A stretch of DNA of 64,000 nucleotides from Megalonaias nervosa (taxonomy: Eukaryota > Mollusca > Bivalvia > Unionida > Unionidae), in assembly GCA_016617855.1 (NCBI GenBank), contig JAECUM010001821.1, positions 1 through 64,000 on the forward strand, written 5' to 3'. Every line of letters begins with the position of its first letter. The first letter of the stretch is position 1. The translations under genes were made by a program, and so were the position numbers. Shown in pieces: positions 24,338 to 37,600 of the stretch. The notes under the pieces are model-generated. The model ran no database searches. It was not told the DNA's origin and worked only from the letters and a program-made list of their open reading frames with translations.

Positions 24338-27300
24338 TCTTGTTTATGAAAGAAAATATAAAATAATCAGATTCGTATTTTATGGCTTGGCATGTCAAAA
24401 TTTAGACAGGCAAATAAACACAAATGAATATTTAAGTATTTGATTTGCAACACAAAGTGATGAAATATAAAAAATACAAGTAAAAACTACTAGGCTATTA
24501 TTGGTTTCACATAGAAACAGTATTTGAAGTTGACATTCAGAGAGAAATTTTAAAGTCACATATAGCATTTATAAATTATGTAAATAATGCAGTGTAACAA
24601 TATATGTTAACACTTCCAAATTACAACATTTAAAAAATAAGAAACTGAATTACTTGGACTAGAAGAATGATTTACCTAATGGCAGATAAAACCCGCATAG
24701 AAGCAAATATTTAAGTGCCTATTGTTTGGTCTTAATTCATCATCTGTGTTAGTGGACCAGTTTGTGTCAGTGTCAGTCTCTTTTTTTTCCTTTCATGTTT
24801 GTTCACTGTCCTTTTATTTGACTAGGTTTCTTTCCCCTGTTCTTAGGTGCCAAAATTATAGTTGTCCCATCAGATGAAATCACCACATTTTGAACTTTTT
24901 GGATCAGTTTGCAAAAATCTTGCATGTTCATCATTTCATATGGCTGCCACACACAGCTTTAGATATCAGGAAATGTCTCTAACTGGCCATTATGGAGGGG
25001 GGATTACTGACATAATTTTGTGCATGTATTTTCTGTTCATTGATGCAGATTGTAAATGGCTGAATTATGGCAGTAGTCACCCTCCATAGGCTGTGAGTCT
25101 GTATTGTGTGGTACATATGAGACCCCTTTGTAGGCCTTTAAACTTATTGTATATAATGTTCTTTAAATGCCTAGATTTGCGGTCACCTCATGGTTTCAAT
25201 ATAAGTTTGACAGATTCACAGCTATTGTTTTACAATGATTTTTCAATACGTCCCTCTCGACAAGATTCATTTACATTAGATTTAATTTGATCTTTGAGAA
25301 TTTGATCAAAATATTTTCAGAATTTATCAGAAACTCGTGAAATTGTGTGCTATTTCTTCCATGACAATGTCCAAATAAATGATGTAATTGACATTTACCG
25401 GTCTGTCATCTCCGAAAAGCTTATTCAGAATCCTGTCTCTGTTTGTCTTGTCAACTGCATCATTTAATAGTTTATGTTATGTGATTAGTTGTAAGTTACA
25501 AAATTTTAGTGGTTTTTGGATTTTGTATGGCTTTCATCACTGTTTTCTTGTTGCTTTCCAATCACTAAATCAGTCGTGTCCGCATCAATCAGTTTAACTT
25601 TATGATGGAGATAAAACTGAGAATAAGATTCAAAGCTACTATTGTCATGAATAAAAATGGGGCCAGTAATCAATGGAGCATCAACAGTGTGAGTCCTGGT
25701 CACAGTCAACTGCTTATAAGAAGTCACCGTTAAGTCCAGTTGTTCATCAATGAACGAATTAATATTGGGTGATTTGCCAGAACTCCTTACTTCAAATTGT
25801 ATAATGGGACGATTTGTACTTACTTGATTTTCAATTTCTATTACATTGTCTGCAATAATTCTTATGTTACCACTGATATGTTCTGTGTTCCTTTTTATCT
25901 CCATATTTGCTGTCTCTAATTGTTAGAAACTTCTGAAACTGCTTAGCTGAGAGCACTTTTTGAATTTTTAAAAAGCAGTGCTAGATTTATTAGTTGTAAG
26001 GAGTTTTTCCATTACAAATGCAGGGATGTGTATGTATTCATCACAATTTTTTTTAGAGTTTCTTGGGAAGCTAGACATGTACATTTACCAATATATTCAT
26101 ATAAAGACAGACTACCATCAGAAGTTAGCAATGTAACTTGTTTCTTATAGCTGATGTCAAGTTTCAGAGAAGTGGTGCATCTTGAAAGGATTATTATATT
26201 GTCAGAAGTTGGTTGTTCAGGAAGAGGACAAGTTCTTTTTTAATAATTGATCCGTCCACCCCACAAAAATAATGAAGCAGATGGAAACTTACTGAGCATG
26301 TTCTTGAAATTTATGAGTAGAAGCTTGCTGACAGAGTTTTAAATCTTGCCCGATAAAAAGATGTGTGCAGAGGACTGTAATTGTACCTTTTTGCTTTCTG
26401 AATACAAATGCTGGTCATGTGGTGGCAGAAGCTAAAATTGAGGAGAGTAATATAAAAATGGTTAGCTAAATGGGATGCTCACTTGGGTTTCACAACAAGT
26501 AGTGTGTGTAAAAAAAAATATAATTATTCTAATTAAAAGTTTAGATATTTAATCTGGTGCAGATGATAAATGAATATAAGCAGAAAAAAGAGTTTGCAAG
26601 AAGTTTCACTTTCAGTCAGAAGTAACATTTTTACTTTACAGACATGCAGTTTTCTTAACAGCAATCTTTATTTCATATGCAAAAAAATAAGGTAAACAGT
26701 GCTCCCACATAGGCACACATCTACAACACAATTGTTTGTTAATGTTTCATCTGTTTTCCTTTGTTTTTGAACCATCAGAAAATGATCGTTACAACATACA
26801 CCATACAAACATGTGGTTAAATCAGTTGCATTTAATATGCTTGGCCAGTTACTGTTACTCACTTGTCCCACTTAGTTTCAATTTTGTAACCTTGTGTTGT
26901 TTGCTTTTACTTAAATGTATTGCTATTCAGCATTATCTAACATGCAGGTGTATTCATATCATCGTTGTCGGTGTCCCCTGATGAATTAAGTATTGTTTTG
27001 AAGGCACTGTTCAAACAGTGACCATCAATTTTATTATTTTTCTGATCCAGTGATACAATGTGGTCTGTTAAATACACTGTATTGTATTTGATGCAACTAA
27101 TCTACAGTATTGTATTTGATGCAACTTGTCAATTTGTGGTAACACTCTCAGGGGTCATGCTACCAGGTGAAGTGGGTGACTAAATCACCTAAAAGTGTAA
27201 ACTTCACCTTCTTCTGTTAGGAAAGTGAAAACGACTTCGCCCGGTGTTTTTTTTCTCAGAGGAACATTGAATGACTGTCATTTTTTAGATGCTCCCTTGC

Positions 27301-28624
27301 ATTGGCCAGGTTAGTTCCAGTGTTATGTTATATATAGCTCAAGGAGAAATGTAGACTTCAGGCCATCAAATAGTTGGTGTTGATATCAATTATGCCGACA
27401 AACTCTTGCACATTCACATGCGTGTGTTTTGATAGCTGATTGACCTTTAACCATTTCCTGAGTAAGTTAGCAACTATAACTGCCCCATTTCTGCAAGTTA
27501 TCCTCTGATGATAAAAACATACAAACTTGTGTTTCTAAACTTAAATTTATGTAAATAGCAATTTGAGTTTTAACAATATAATCAGTAACATGAATATTTT
27601 AATTGCCATGTATACATTATTTTCTTGATAAAAATCAGTTTGGAACCATAATGGTGGACATCGCTGTTCTGGGAAGTACCATTTTATTAGATTGTCTCTT
27701 TTTGTAAACCATTGGGTAAATATATTCAGGAAAATATATATTTTGTAAGAAAGCAGAGACTAAATATTATGTTATTAAAGATTTAGCTTTAAAATGCAAT
27801 TATGTAGGTCATAAATATACGGGATTATGCTGTGTTGTGGAATTTGACGAGAGACACGGTAAGGTTAAGGTTGTATTCTGAGTTTACTTATTTTTTTGAA
27901 AATACAAAGAAAATAAATACAGCAAAATACTATTTAACCAATGCCTTACGTTACACCAAGTACATAGACAAATAATAAAATTTTACACTTGTAATCATAT
28001 CAGTTGACAGTTGTGACGAAGCTATGAAGTGAGTGATTACATTAAGAAAACCTCTCTTTCTAAAAATAGATGCACTTGCATGTTGACTGTGTCGATTTGG
28101 TTGAAAAAAGAAAGGGTTTAGTTCATTCATATACTGAATTTAATTTTCAGTGTGTTGTCTATGAATAGTTATGATGAAGTTTTATCGGCAACAAAGAAAT
28201 TTGGACGAACAGTATGATCTGAAAGATGTGTGCAGTTTCTGTCATGTACATGGTACAAAGGGTTATTTCAAACAAGTTTAGAAATCTTTTGAACTGCCAT
28301 TTTATAATGAACTTTCAGAGCATAAAAATCAAAAAATTCTTGTTTTAGGGTAGTTGATTAAGCATTTGTACTAACTTGCAATTACAATACTCTAGTTACT
28401 CAGTTAAAATTCATTTTAATGCATAACTTCTGTTGTTCCCTTTTAGTCATATTGCCAAAATACACTGAATTTAAATATGATAGTTGTTAAACATGTACAA
28501 ATGTGTTTATAATATAGATGGAACTCAGAAAATTTTCTACTTGAAAATAAAGTATTGCTTAAAACCAATGTTAAATGCAAATATGCATATTGGAAAATGG
28601 CATAATTCAAATAAGAGAATGAAA

Positions 28625-28666
<42 letters not shown>

Positions 28667-31600
28667 CATGTCTTGCTTTGCTCCCATTTCTCCCTGTTCA
28701 GGCTCCACTTATCCTTGTTCAGCTCTCACTTCTTGTTCTGTCCAAAAGGAGAGGTCACTTTTCCCTAAAATTCAAGTCTAGCTTGACCCCTGCACTCTCC
28801 TGAAAAAAAAAAGAAAGTAAAAGCAAATCACAAGAACATGCAGTATACTTAAAATACTGTGTTTATTTTGCGTGATACATACAGGAGTCAAAAGTGCAAA
28901 ACTTCTTGGTAAAGACTTGCTTAAGTAGATTTATGGCATGTTTCACAATATCTAAAAAGGACCACATGCCTGAAATTGTAGCAGGGATAATTTACCTTCA
29001 TTTATAAATTAATGCTCTATCAACAGTTCAGCATATAAAATTCTAATTTCCTTGGGGGAAAAAATATTGTGGACCTGTGAACAGTTTTATTATACACGTA
29101 TACCTGTTTCGAATAAATACGATGGGAAACTACTTTGAGATTAATTATAATTAGCATATATGACAGAAAACAATAAAAGAATGAGTATTTTTGACTATTT
29201 ATCAATTTTGTTCCAATATTTTAGGCTTGTTCTGGGTTGTTCCGATAAATAGTTTGACTGCCTAACAAACATGATCCCAGGACACTGCTATAAACATTCC
29301 CAATAAAATTTAAGTAACTGGTGACTTTTATTGTCATGATGATAAGCAGCTGAGGTTCCACAGCATTTTTCCATTATGTGCTGAAAATATGCGTACATTT
29401 TTGTGTTAATGCATGAAGAAGAAAAAGATTCCGGAGTGTGCATACAATTTTCAAATGTTCCTCATTTTAGCTCAGCTGACTGAAAGGACAAATGATCATC
29501 ACGGCTTGAAAACGTTTCATATTTGCAGAAATAATTCTGATCTGGCATTAGATGTCACCACCATCACTAAAAGTAAAGAAACTTGAACAACTTTTAAAAG
29601 CTGCTTGGCATAATTTTATCGTTTCAGAAGAAAATAACCTGACACAAAGACCCTGCAGATTTATGTCAGTAACACCTTCCAGTATGGCCACTGTTTCAGA
29701 TATTAGCAAAAACCAATTTCTTGTGCATCTGCATCAGCAATTGCTGTTTTTGAGTTTGTCTGAAAACCCACCAGACCATTTACAACCAAATTTGGAACAT
29801 AGTATTTTGGTGTAAAGCCTTTCAAACTTTATCTATATAGGTCATAGACCTTAAGAACTTATGTTATGGTTGGTTGCTAGTCATCTGTCCATCAGGACAA
29901 GTTTGTTATAGGTACTCCCAAACTTTGGAGGATTGCCTTGAAACTTTCCACACACATTCATAATATGGTCTAGTTGGTCCTGAATGAAAATTGTGATGCA
30001 CAAACATCCAATATGGCCTTCACAGAGGCCATCATGAAAATCTTTTGTTATCACTACTCCTCCTGAATGGATCGTTATATGAACATAGAGTTGTCAAGAA
30101 AAGACTTCTTATGATCAATAGTTGGTCCTCAATGAAAGTGGTGCCAACCTGACATCCAGTATGGCCACAACTAAAAATATCCCAGTTGGAAAGAACAATC
30201 TAGTCCCATAAATTAAATGGCTACTCCCTTCCAGTACACATTTAGTTACAATTGGACAAGTATGTATACCGGTATTCAGCCACGTGACTGGGTCATTATG
30301 TGATTTGTAAATTCCAAATTTTGCTCTTGTTCTTGTTAGGGTATTTTAAAACAAAAATGGCTGTCAACTGGAATTTGTCTAAACCTTGGAGTACTACTTT
30401 TCATGAACAAACAGCAAGATCAATTTACACTGTTCAAGAGAAGATCAATGCCTTTCATCAGGTCAGTGTGTAAGTTTGTTCAGGTTTCTTGGAATTAAGT
30501 AGACATATAAACATCTTGCAAAAGAAGTTAATCAACCTTCTCTAAATGCACAGAATAGACAAGACATTTTTCTTTTATTTTTTGTTTTATTTCCCCAATA
30601 TTTTTTAAATTAAGATCACTCGATTCTTGAAATGGTATCTGATAGTAAATCATGCATGATGTCTCTGTCTTAATGTGAATGGTCATGATTCATTGACTAT
30701 TCAAATGTGAATCAGTAAAACTTCCATTGTTAATGACTGGACCATACCATAATTGGAGTGATGTGTATTAAATGCAATGTGCCAAGTCATTTGTTTGACA
30801 GAAACGCACCTTTCTGAAGCTGAAATTGACATCAGATTCTAACATTTTATAACAGTGTTTACAACGGTCACTGCCTTGATTTCTGTAAACAACCGCTGAA
30901 GTCTTTATTAGGGAGAGGCTGTTTTAGTTTCTAAAAGGGTGGGTGGGTTAATGCTTGAAAACTATGGTCTTGTTATGATTTGTGGTATAGAAAAGGACAC
31001 TATGCCATTCCTTGCTTTACTTGAAACAAAATTATCTTAATAAATGAAATAATAAAATATACTACAGTTAGAAATAATAAAAAGTTGGCCCCATAAATTT
31101 AAAAGGCCACTCCCTTACATTCAGAATTGAACTAGTTGATAGTTGTGTACATGTTTATTCAATCTCATAACTGGACCATTACTGTTTAAGGACTAAACAC
31201 TTGGCAAGTTTAAGTGTAAATTCGGTGTTTTCTTTTTTGTTGTTTGTGTTTTTGAACATAAGCTGCTGCTATCTGGAATTTAATTGTCCATACCTCAGGA
31301 TTACTTTTTATGTTTAAACAGTACTGTATTTCATGCATTTTTTCATACCCTTTAATTTTTCATAGACCATCCAGTTTTCAAACTAATAATTATTTAAATG
31401 TATCATATTTTTTCGTACATATCACTTTGTATTTTTCAAAAATTCCTTTAAATTGTCGGGCATAACATTTCTACTAAGAAGATTTACGTTTGCAAAAAAG
31501 ATCGAAGATACTTTATAGCCATTTTGTTTTTATAGAAATTAATAATGAATTGTTGCTGAGAAAATACAATGATTGATGCTTAAGCTGTCATATTGTCATT

Positions 31601-34600
31601 AAAATATCTACTGGTGTTATTAACTGGACAAAGGCCTTCACAGAACATAATCCTTAATTATCGTTAATTAGTTCTTCTTATTAAGTCCGTCACCGTAACA
31701 AAACACCACATGCATTTTAAAATGAGTTTGGAAGCTGTGATGTTTTCGTTTCGAACAAAAATTATATCTAAGTACATGCTAAAGTGAAGACAACGGACCA
31801 ATGATGAACTAGTCTTATTGTTTCATTATTGGACTTTGTTAAATTGATTTGTACATATACAATCTTTTAAGTGCTTGTACTGTTTTGACTTGGATATAAT
31901 TAGCATTTTGTTACGAATCTATTCTACTATATACTCCTCTATTGTTATCTTTATTGGAGAGTTCAAATAACAAGTAATGTGTATGATCGCTGGTCTTGAC
32001 AAAATCTGTATGGACAATGGCCTCGATAGCACATTGACAGATTTTTATTTCCCTAAAGAGAGCCTCATTTCCCTACTTGCTGCCTCACTGATTTGACCTG
32101 AACATGTATGGGTATTTCGAATCTTGCCCTCTATCTGGTTTCAACTGGAATAACCATAACACTGCATAGCCATGTGGTTATTGTAACAATTTATATTGTA
32201 ATTAAAACAAGAATGAATTGTGTTAGAGGTGTTTATGGATAGTGGAATATAGTTGTGTCCTAATACATGAGGATTATCACAATTGTCAGGTAACTGGAAA
32301 TCGTCTTTTTTCTCTTTGCAGAAGATACAATTAAAAACTGCCCTGAGTAAATATGGTCTTGTACACTGACAAAATTTCTCACACACACACACACACACAC
32401 ACACGCTTGCGTGCATTAACTAAAACATGTTTTTAAGTTCTTTATATTTGTTTTTGTAAATTGAAAATGAGGTTGTTCCTGTATGAATACAAGTTGCATA
32501 TCTTGACAACGTGGACTCAGATTGTTGCATAGACCTACAAGTAGGTCTCCACCTTTTTTTTTTCCTGACAGCAGACAGAAAAAAAAAAGAGGAGACCTAC
32601 TTGTTGCTCAAATCGTTGTGTGCAATTTACCAATATATACACATAACATGTTTAGGCCATCTTAATCATTTTGCCAACATTACACAACATAACAGCTACA
32701 AAGAAGTTCAGATGAGCTTGCACAATGAGACATTATGCTCTCTCTCTCTAAAAACATAACAAAAACCTTTTTGAGTACTTTTTTTTAAAAAGTAATTGGA
32801 TTCTTGACTTGAGCAGAATGAGACAAAAATATACGTTTATTTTGTATGTTTGTACCGTTGGGTTGTTGAGTAGCGTGTGTTCAGTAGATCTTGTTTGGGT
32901 ATGATCCCTTTATTTTTCGTACACAGTACCACAAAATGATAATTATTTATTTTATATAATAATATTTTGTACACTGAAATTAATAATTTTTTTTCGTGTA
33001 CAAAAAATTACATGAAATACGGTAGGATAAATTTACACTGTTCAAGAGAAGCTCAAGATGGGCCTTTTGTCAGGTAAGCACGCAAGTTTTACAAATGTAC
33101 AAAATATTTGAGACTTTTACAATTAATTTCTATTGTCGATATATCATTAAAATAAAGAAATGTAAGGAAATAAAAAGACGAAATCTACCAAAGTAGTATA
33201 TGGGGAGTAAAAAAAAATGTGGACTAGAATGTCTAAATAAATTCCAGATGGAGAAAATAATACTTGGGCATGAGGAATTCAGATCCAAGTATGGAAGGCT
33301 CACTACTAGGAGAGGTTGATAATGGTCACAGGTGATTAACTTTTCCAGCATTATATACTTCAAATCGGTTGTCATTAAGTTAGGAGATAACACGCTTTGC
33401 AACAGTTGTTTTGTCAACTAAAGTAAATTGTCAAAACTGTTATGGTCTGATTCCTCAGTGAGTGATTCAAAGCAAGTGTCCGTGGTAATTTTATATGTGT
33501 GAGAATTCGTCAAAAGAGAAGAAATGGATAAAGATATTTGTGGCCCCTGTCATTTCTTTGGGTTGGGGGTGGGTGGGTAAAATAAACCAAGTTTTTGCCC
33601 TGTTTGGGGGTCATTGCGCCCCACTTTTCCATTTCTGGAATGAACACTAAAGCCACTGTTGACTGTCCAGTTTTTATAAAATTGGACAGATAGGTTGATA
33701 TCTTGGATATGTTTAACTATGAGTGAGATCTGTGCATATTTTTTATGCCTTAGGAAAAAAATTCGATCAGGCTAATGTAAAATTGATAAAATGTGCATGA
33801 TTTAAAGGTTGAAAGATTTGTTTTTATAGTGCAACAATAAATTGCATAGTGAAACATCAACAGGTGAATGAAATCAGGACGACTATATTAGATTGATTCT
33901 TTATTCCACCAGGGTCTGTTCTAGGACTGAACTTTGAAGGAGAAAAAAAATGGGGAGAAATTTTTCTAAATGTGGGGATTTAACTGGTAAATATTGATAG
34001 GGATGGAAAATATGAAAATTTTTGTACATTCTGATTTTTGAGCAAAATGTTTTTGTCAAAGACGTCGCTCAGAATCACTCTAGAATTAATGTATTTTTTA
34101 ATCAAACAGGTGTGTTGAAGTGGCAATTTCAGATTAATTGGTCAAAATCTGTTGGTTTAATAACTTACAACAAATATGATTTTTCTCTTTACAGACTACT
34201 CCCAGTATGGCAGCTACCAGCAACCACAGCCATACACTTCCTCACAGTATGATTACTCTACCCAGTCATATGGAACATCGAGCTACGGAACCACTCAACC
34301 ACAGAGTAATTATGGAACTAGTCAACCTCCAAGTACTGTAGCTACTGGTGCCAGCACTGGGCAGCCACCAGCCACAGAAAGTACATCACAGACAGGAAGC
34401 TATGGCAATTATTCCCAATATGGGTATGACCAATCAGCATATGCCACCAACCCATACACAACACAGACAAGTTACGATGCATCATACAACGCCACGGGGT
34501 ATGAATCCTATGGAACATCAGCTGCGGCAACTTCAGCTACAGAGGCTACAGGCTATGATGCTAGCTGGTATGGCAGCCAGTCTACACCATACACTCAGAG

Positions 34601-37600
34601 TTATGCGACAGCAACCACACAGAGTTACGCAACACCGACCACACAGAGTTACGCAGCTCCAACCACAGAGACTTATGCAACACCAGCCACACCGAGTTAC
34701 ACAGCACCAGCCACGCCGAGTTACACAGCACCAGTCACACAGAGTTACACGGCACCAACCACACAGACTTACTCAACAGCGACCACACAGAGTTCCAGCT
34801 ACAGCACACCCTCTCAGCCTGTTATGACTTATGGTGCTCAGTCACAGAGTTCATCATATGCGAGTCAAACCCAGCTACAGACAACTGGTTATGGATCCAG
34901 CTCTGCTTACGGCAGTCTGCCACAACAACAGACTGGTTATGATGCTCAGAACAGCTATGGAGCCAGTCAGAGCGCGGGGTATGGGACCCAATCTACTGGA
35001 TATGGAACACAGCCTCCTTTGCAGGCTGGCTATGAAGCATCCTATTCAACCAGTCAGTCTTCATACACAAGTAATAACCCTCAGAGCGCATACAACACAG
35101 CACCGAGTTCTTCATATGGAGGATCAAACCAGGGTTCATATAGAACTAGTAATATCGCTAGTGGAAACAATAGCACCACAGGATCATATGGAACTGGTCA
35201 AAATTCGTATGGATCATATGGAACTAGCCAAGGAGAATATGGATCAAATCAAGGCTCCTACAATGCAAACCAAGCACCCTACAATGCAAACCAAGCAAAC
35301 CAAGCACCATACAATGCAAACCAAGCAAACCAAGCTCCCTACAATGCTAACCAAGCATCCTATGGTACTACTCCAGGATCCTACAATGCGAATCCAAGCT
35401 CCTATGGTTCAACTCAAGATTCATATAGCTCATACAATACAAATCAGAGTTCCTTTGGTGGTAATAAAGATTCATACAGAACATCTTACGGTAATAAAAA
35501 GTCCTTTACTGATACACCTCAAGGTGGCTACAGTAATAGCAGCATGACGGGGGGAGGCTCTTACAATAAGCCTGGTTATGGTTCAAATAATTACAGTGGA
35601 GGTTTTGACTCAACACCACCTGCAGGCAATATGTCTGGTCCTAGTCAGAATGTGGCTAATTCTGGTAGTAACTGGCCAAAAGCAGATCAGACTGGACATG
35701 GTTTCTCAAGTCAACCACAGTCCAACTTCTCCAACCAAGCAGAAAGTCAGGGAGGAGGTAGTTTCAGGGGTAGATTCAATAACAGTGGTTCAAGCAGAGG
35801 AAGAGGTATTGGAGGATTTCAGGGCAGTCGGGATGGCAGTGATACATCTAGAGGTGGTTTAAATAACAGACAAGGTGCTTTTGATAAATCTAGACTTGGA
35901 TCAAAAGATGAAACTCAGTCAGGCAATTTTGCTAACTCGAGAGATGGTCCAAACAACAGACAGGGAGGGTTTGATAAAACCAGGCTTGGATTAAAAAATG
36001 ACTCTGGCAGTTTTGGAAATAGAAACTTCAGTAGGGATGAATCCATTATTGAAAACCAAGATTTTGGTAGAAATATGAGTGAGAATTCAGGATTCCAGAG
36101 AGGACGTGGAAGAGGTAGGGGAGACAATGCAGGGAGAGGAAGGGGAGATAAGTTTAGAGGCAGGGGAGATCATATGGGAGGAAGAAGAGATAGTGGAGAT
36201 GATTTTCAAGGAAGAGGTGGCAGTTTTCGGGGCAGAGGTGGTGGTGATAATGTAAGAGGCAGGGGTTCATTTAGAGACAGAAACCAGAATAGTTTTGATC
36301 AGAGACAGACAGATTCTTTCAATCGCAGTCCTGAGGGATTTGGCCAACCTGATGGTTTTAATCGTAAACCTGACGGTTTTGGAAAACCAAATTTCAACAA
36401 ACAAAAACCTGAAAGTATTGGACTTCTACCCACTGCAGCAGTTCGCAAGCCTGAAGGATTTGGTCAACCAGGTAACTTTGGACCAGCTAAAATGCAGAAT
36501 AATCAGCAACCTTCAAATGTCCTTGAAAAGGGAAAGCCTTTTAATCCTCCGCCTCAGGTACATAAGATGGAGACAACTCAACCTCCAAATAGGCAGCCAC
36601 CTCTGAAGAGAAAAATGGATGAAACTCCTACAAAAGGTTCAGAAGAGCCTCCAAAGAAAATTGCAAGTAAAACAACTCCTGCGAAGGATTCTCCTAAGAC
36701 TGATGCTAAACAGGATACACCCAAGACAGATACTGCAAAAGGTGCTTCCAAAAAAGAAGCTGAACCTGTGAAGAAGGATGAGAAACCAGTTTCAGATGTT
36801 TCTGCTGCAAGTACAGTCAATGCCCAGGAATCCGGCCAGGCAACAAAATTTGATATGACTGAGGTCATTCATAATCAGGTGAATCAGTATTGCGCAGGAG
36901 GTGATGATACAAAAGAGAAAGCCAAGACAGCTCTAAAGACTCTAATGCAGCCATTTTATTGTGTTTTGTGTAAAGCCAAGTTGGCAGCTCCAGCACAAGC
37001 CATGACACACTACAGTGGCAAGAATCATGTCAAGAAAGTCAAAATATTCCTACAGTCTGGTGGGGATTTCCTGGCCGGAACACAGGATATAAGCAAAGTG
37101 CTAGAGGCAGCTGAAGCAGAGGCATCAGCAGCAACTGGTGGCGAGGATGCTGATTCAAAAGTACAGAAGAAGAAGAAGACCAAAGAAGAGGAGGATGATG
37201 AAGTTAGGGTAATTTCTATCTTGTCTGCAGCAGATAGCGAGACACGTATATGTATCACTTTTTGTAGTGACAGTGTCAGCGTAGCAACTGCATAAAATGC
37301 TTATACATTTAGTTCAGGTTTGTTGACAGTCATATCATCCTTCATATTATGGATTTGCAGTTAAGACTATTCGAGAAATTCATGATTTGTTTTCTTTTCT
37401 GTTGTTTAATTTTAAATGCCAGTTTTAGAAATAGTTAATTCCCAATGTGTTTGAAATGTTTGGCTTGGAGGGAGTTCAGTTCCTCCATGCCTTATGGCAT
37501 ATTTCCGTTCTCTTTTACTAAGTTTAGATCCTATTACTAAAGATAGTAATACACTTCATGGTCCTAGTAAAATTAGCAACAAAATATAGATCTACTTTTC

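Larger units (their letters stand above)
31322..33024. mobile_element. 1.7-kb TA-flanked TIR element (Tc1/mariner-like, non-autonomous)
   Basis: The element at 31324-33022 starts CTGTATTTCATGCATTTTTT and ends AAAAAATTACATGAAATACGG, inverted repeats of about 22 bp that continue imperfectly inward. TA lies on both sides. It interrupts the dispersed repeat: the flanks GTTTAAACAG-TA and TA-GGATAAATTTACACTG join into the uninterrupted paralogous sequence at about 46618-46642. No transposase was recognised; the inner frames (91 and 82 codons) carry no motif. Confidence 0.8.
22129..34194 (+). other. Intron 1 (about 12 kb)
   Basis: It spans from donor GTACTT to acceptor TTTCTCTTTACAG. It contains a foldback element, a SINE, a MULE transposase relic on the opposite strand, several copies of a dispersed repeat and a 1.7-kb TIR element, annotated separately. 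The remaining parts, 22.2-23.3, 26-29.8 and 33.1-34.2 kb, show no gene. An 87-codon frame at 29552-29815 is unassigned. Confidence 0.6.

Noticed and set aside
34176..34194. ATG at 34176 as the start of the large protein
   Set aside because: It lies inside the polypyrimidine tract and acceptor (TTTCTCTTTACAG) of intron 1. A phase-matched exon at 22110 gives a better, FET-like start.
34342..36868. Several long frames overlapping exon 2 in other phases, for example 34831-35547 (238 codons) and 34348-34827 (159 codons)
   Set aside because: They are His/Met/Gln-rich shadows caused by the repetitive, stop-poor composition of the real exon; no start context or domain supports them.
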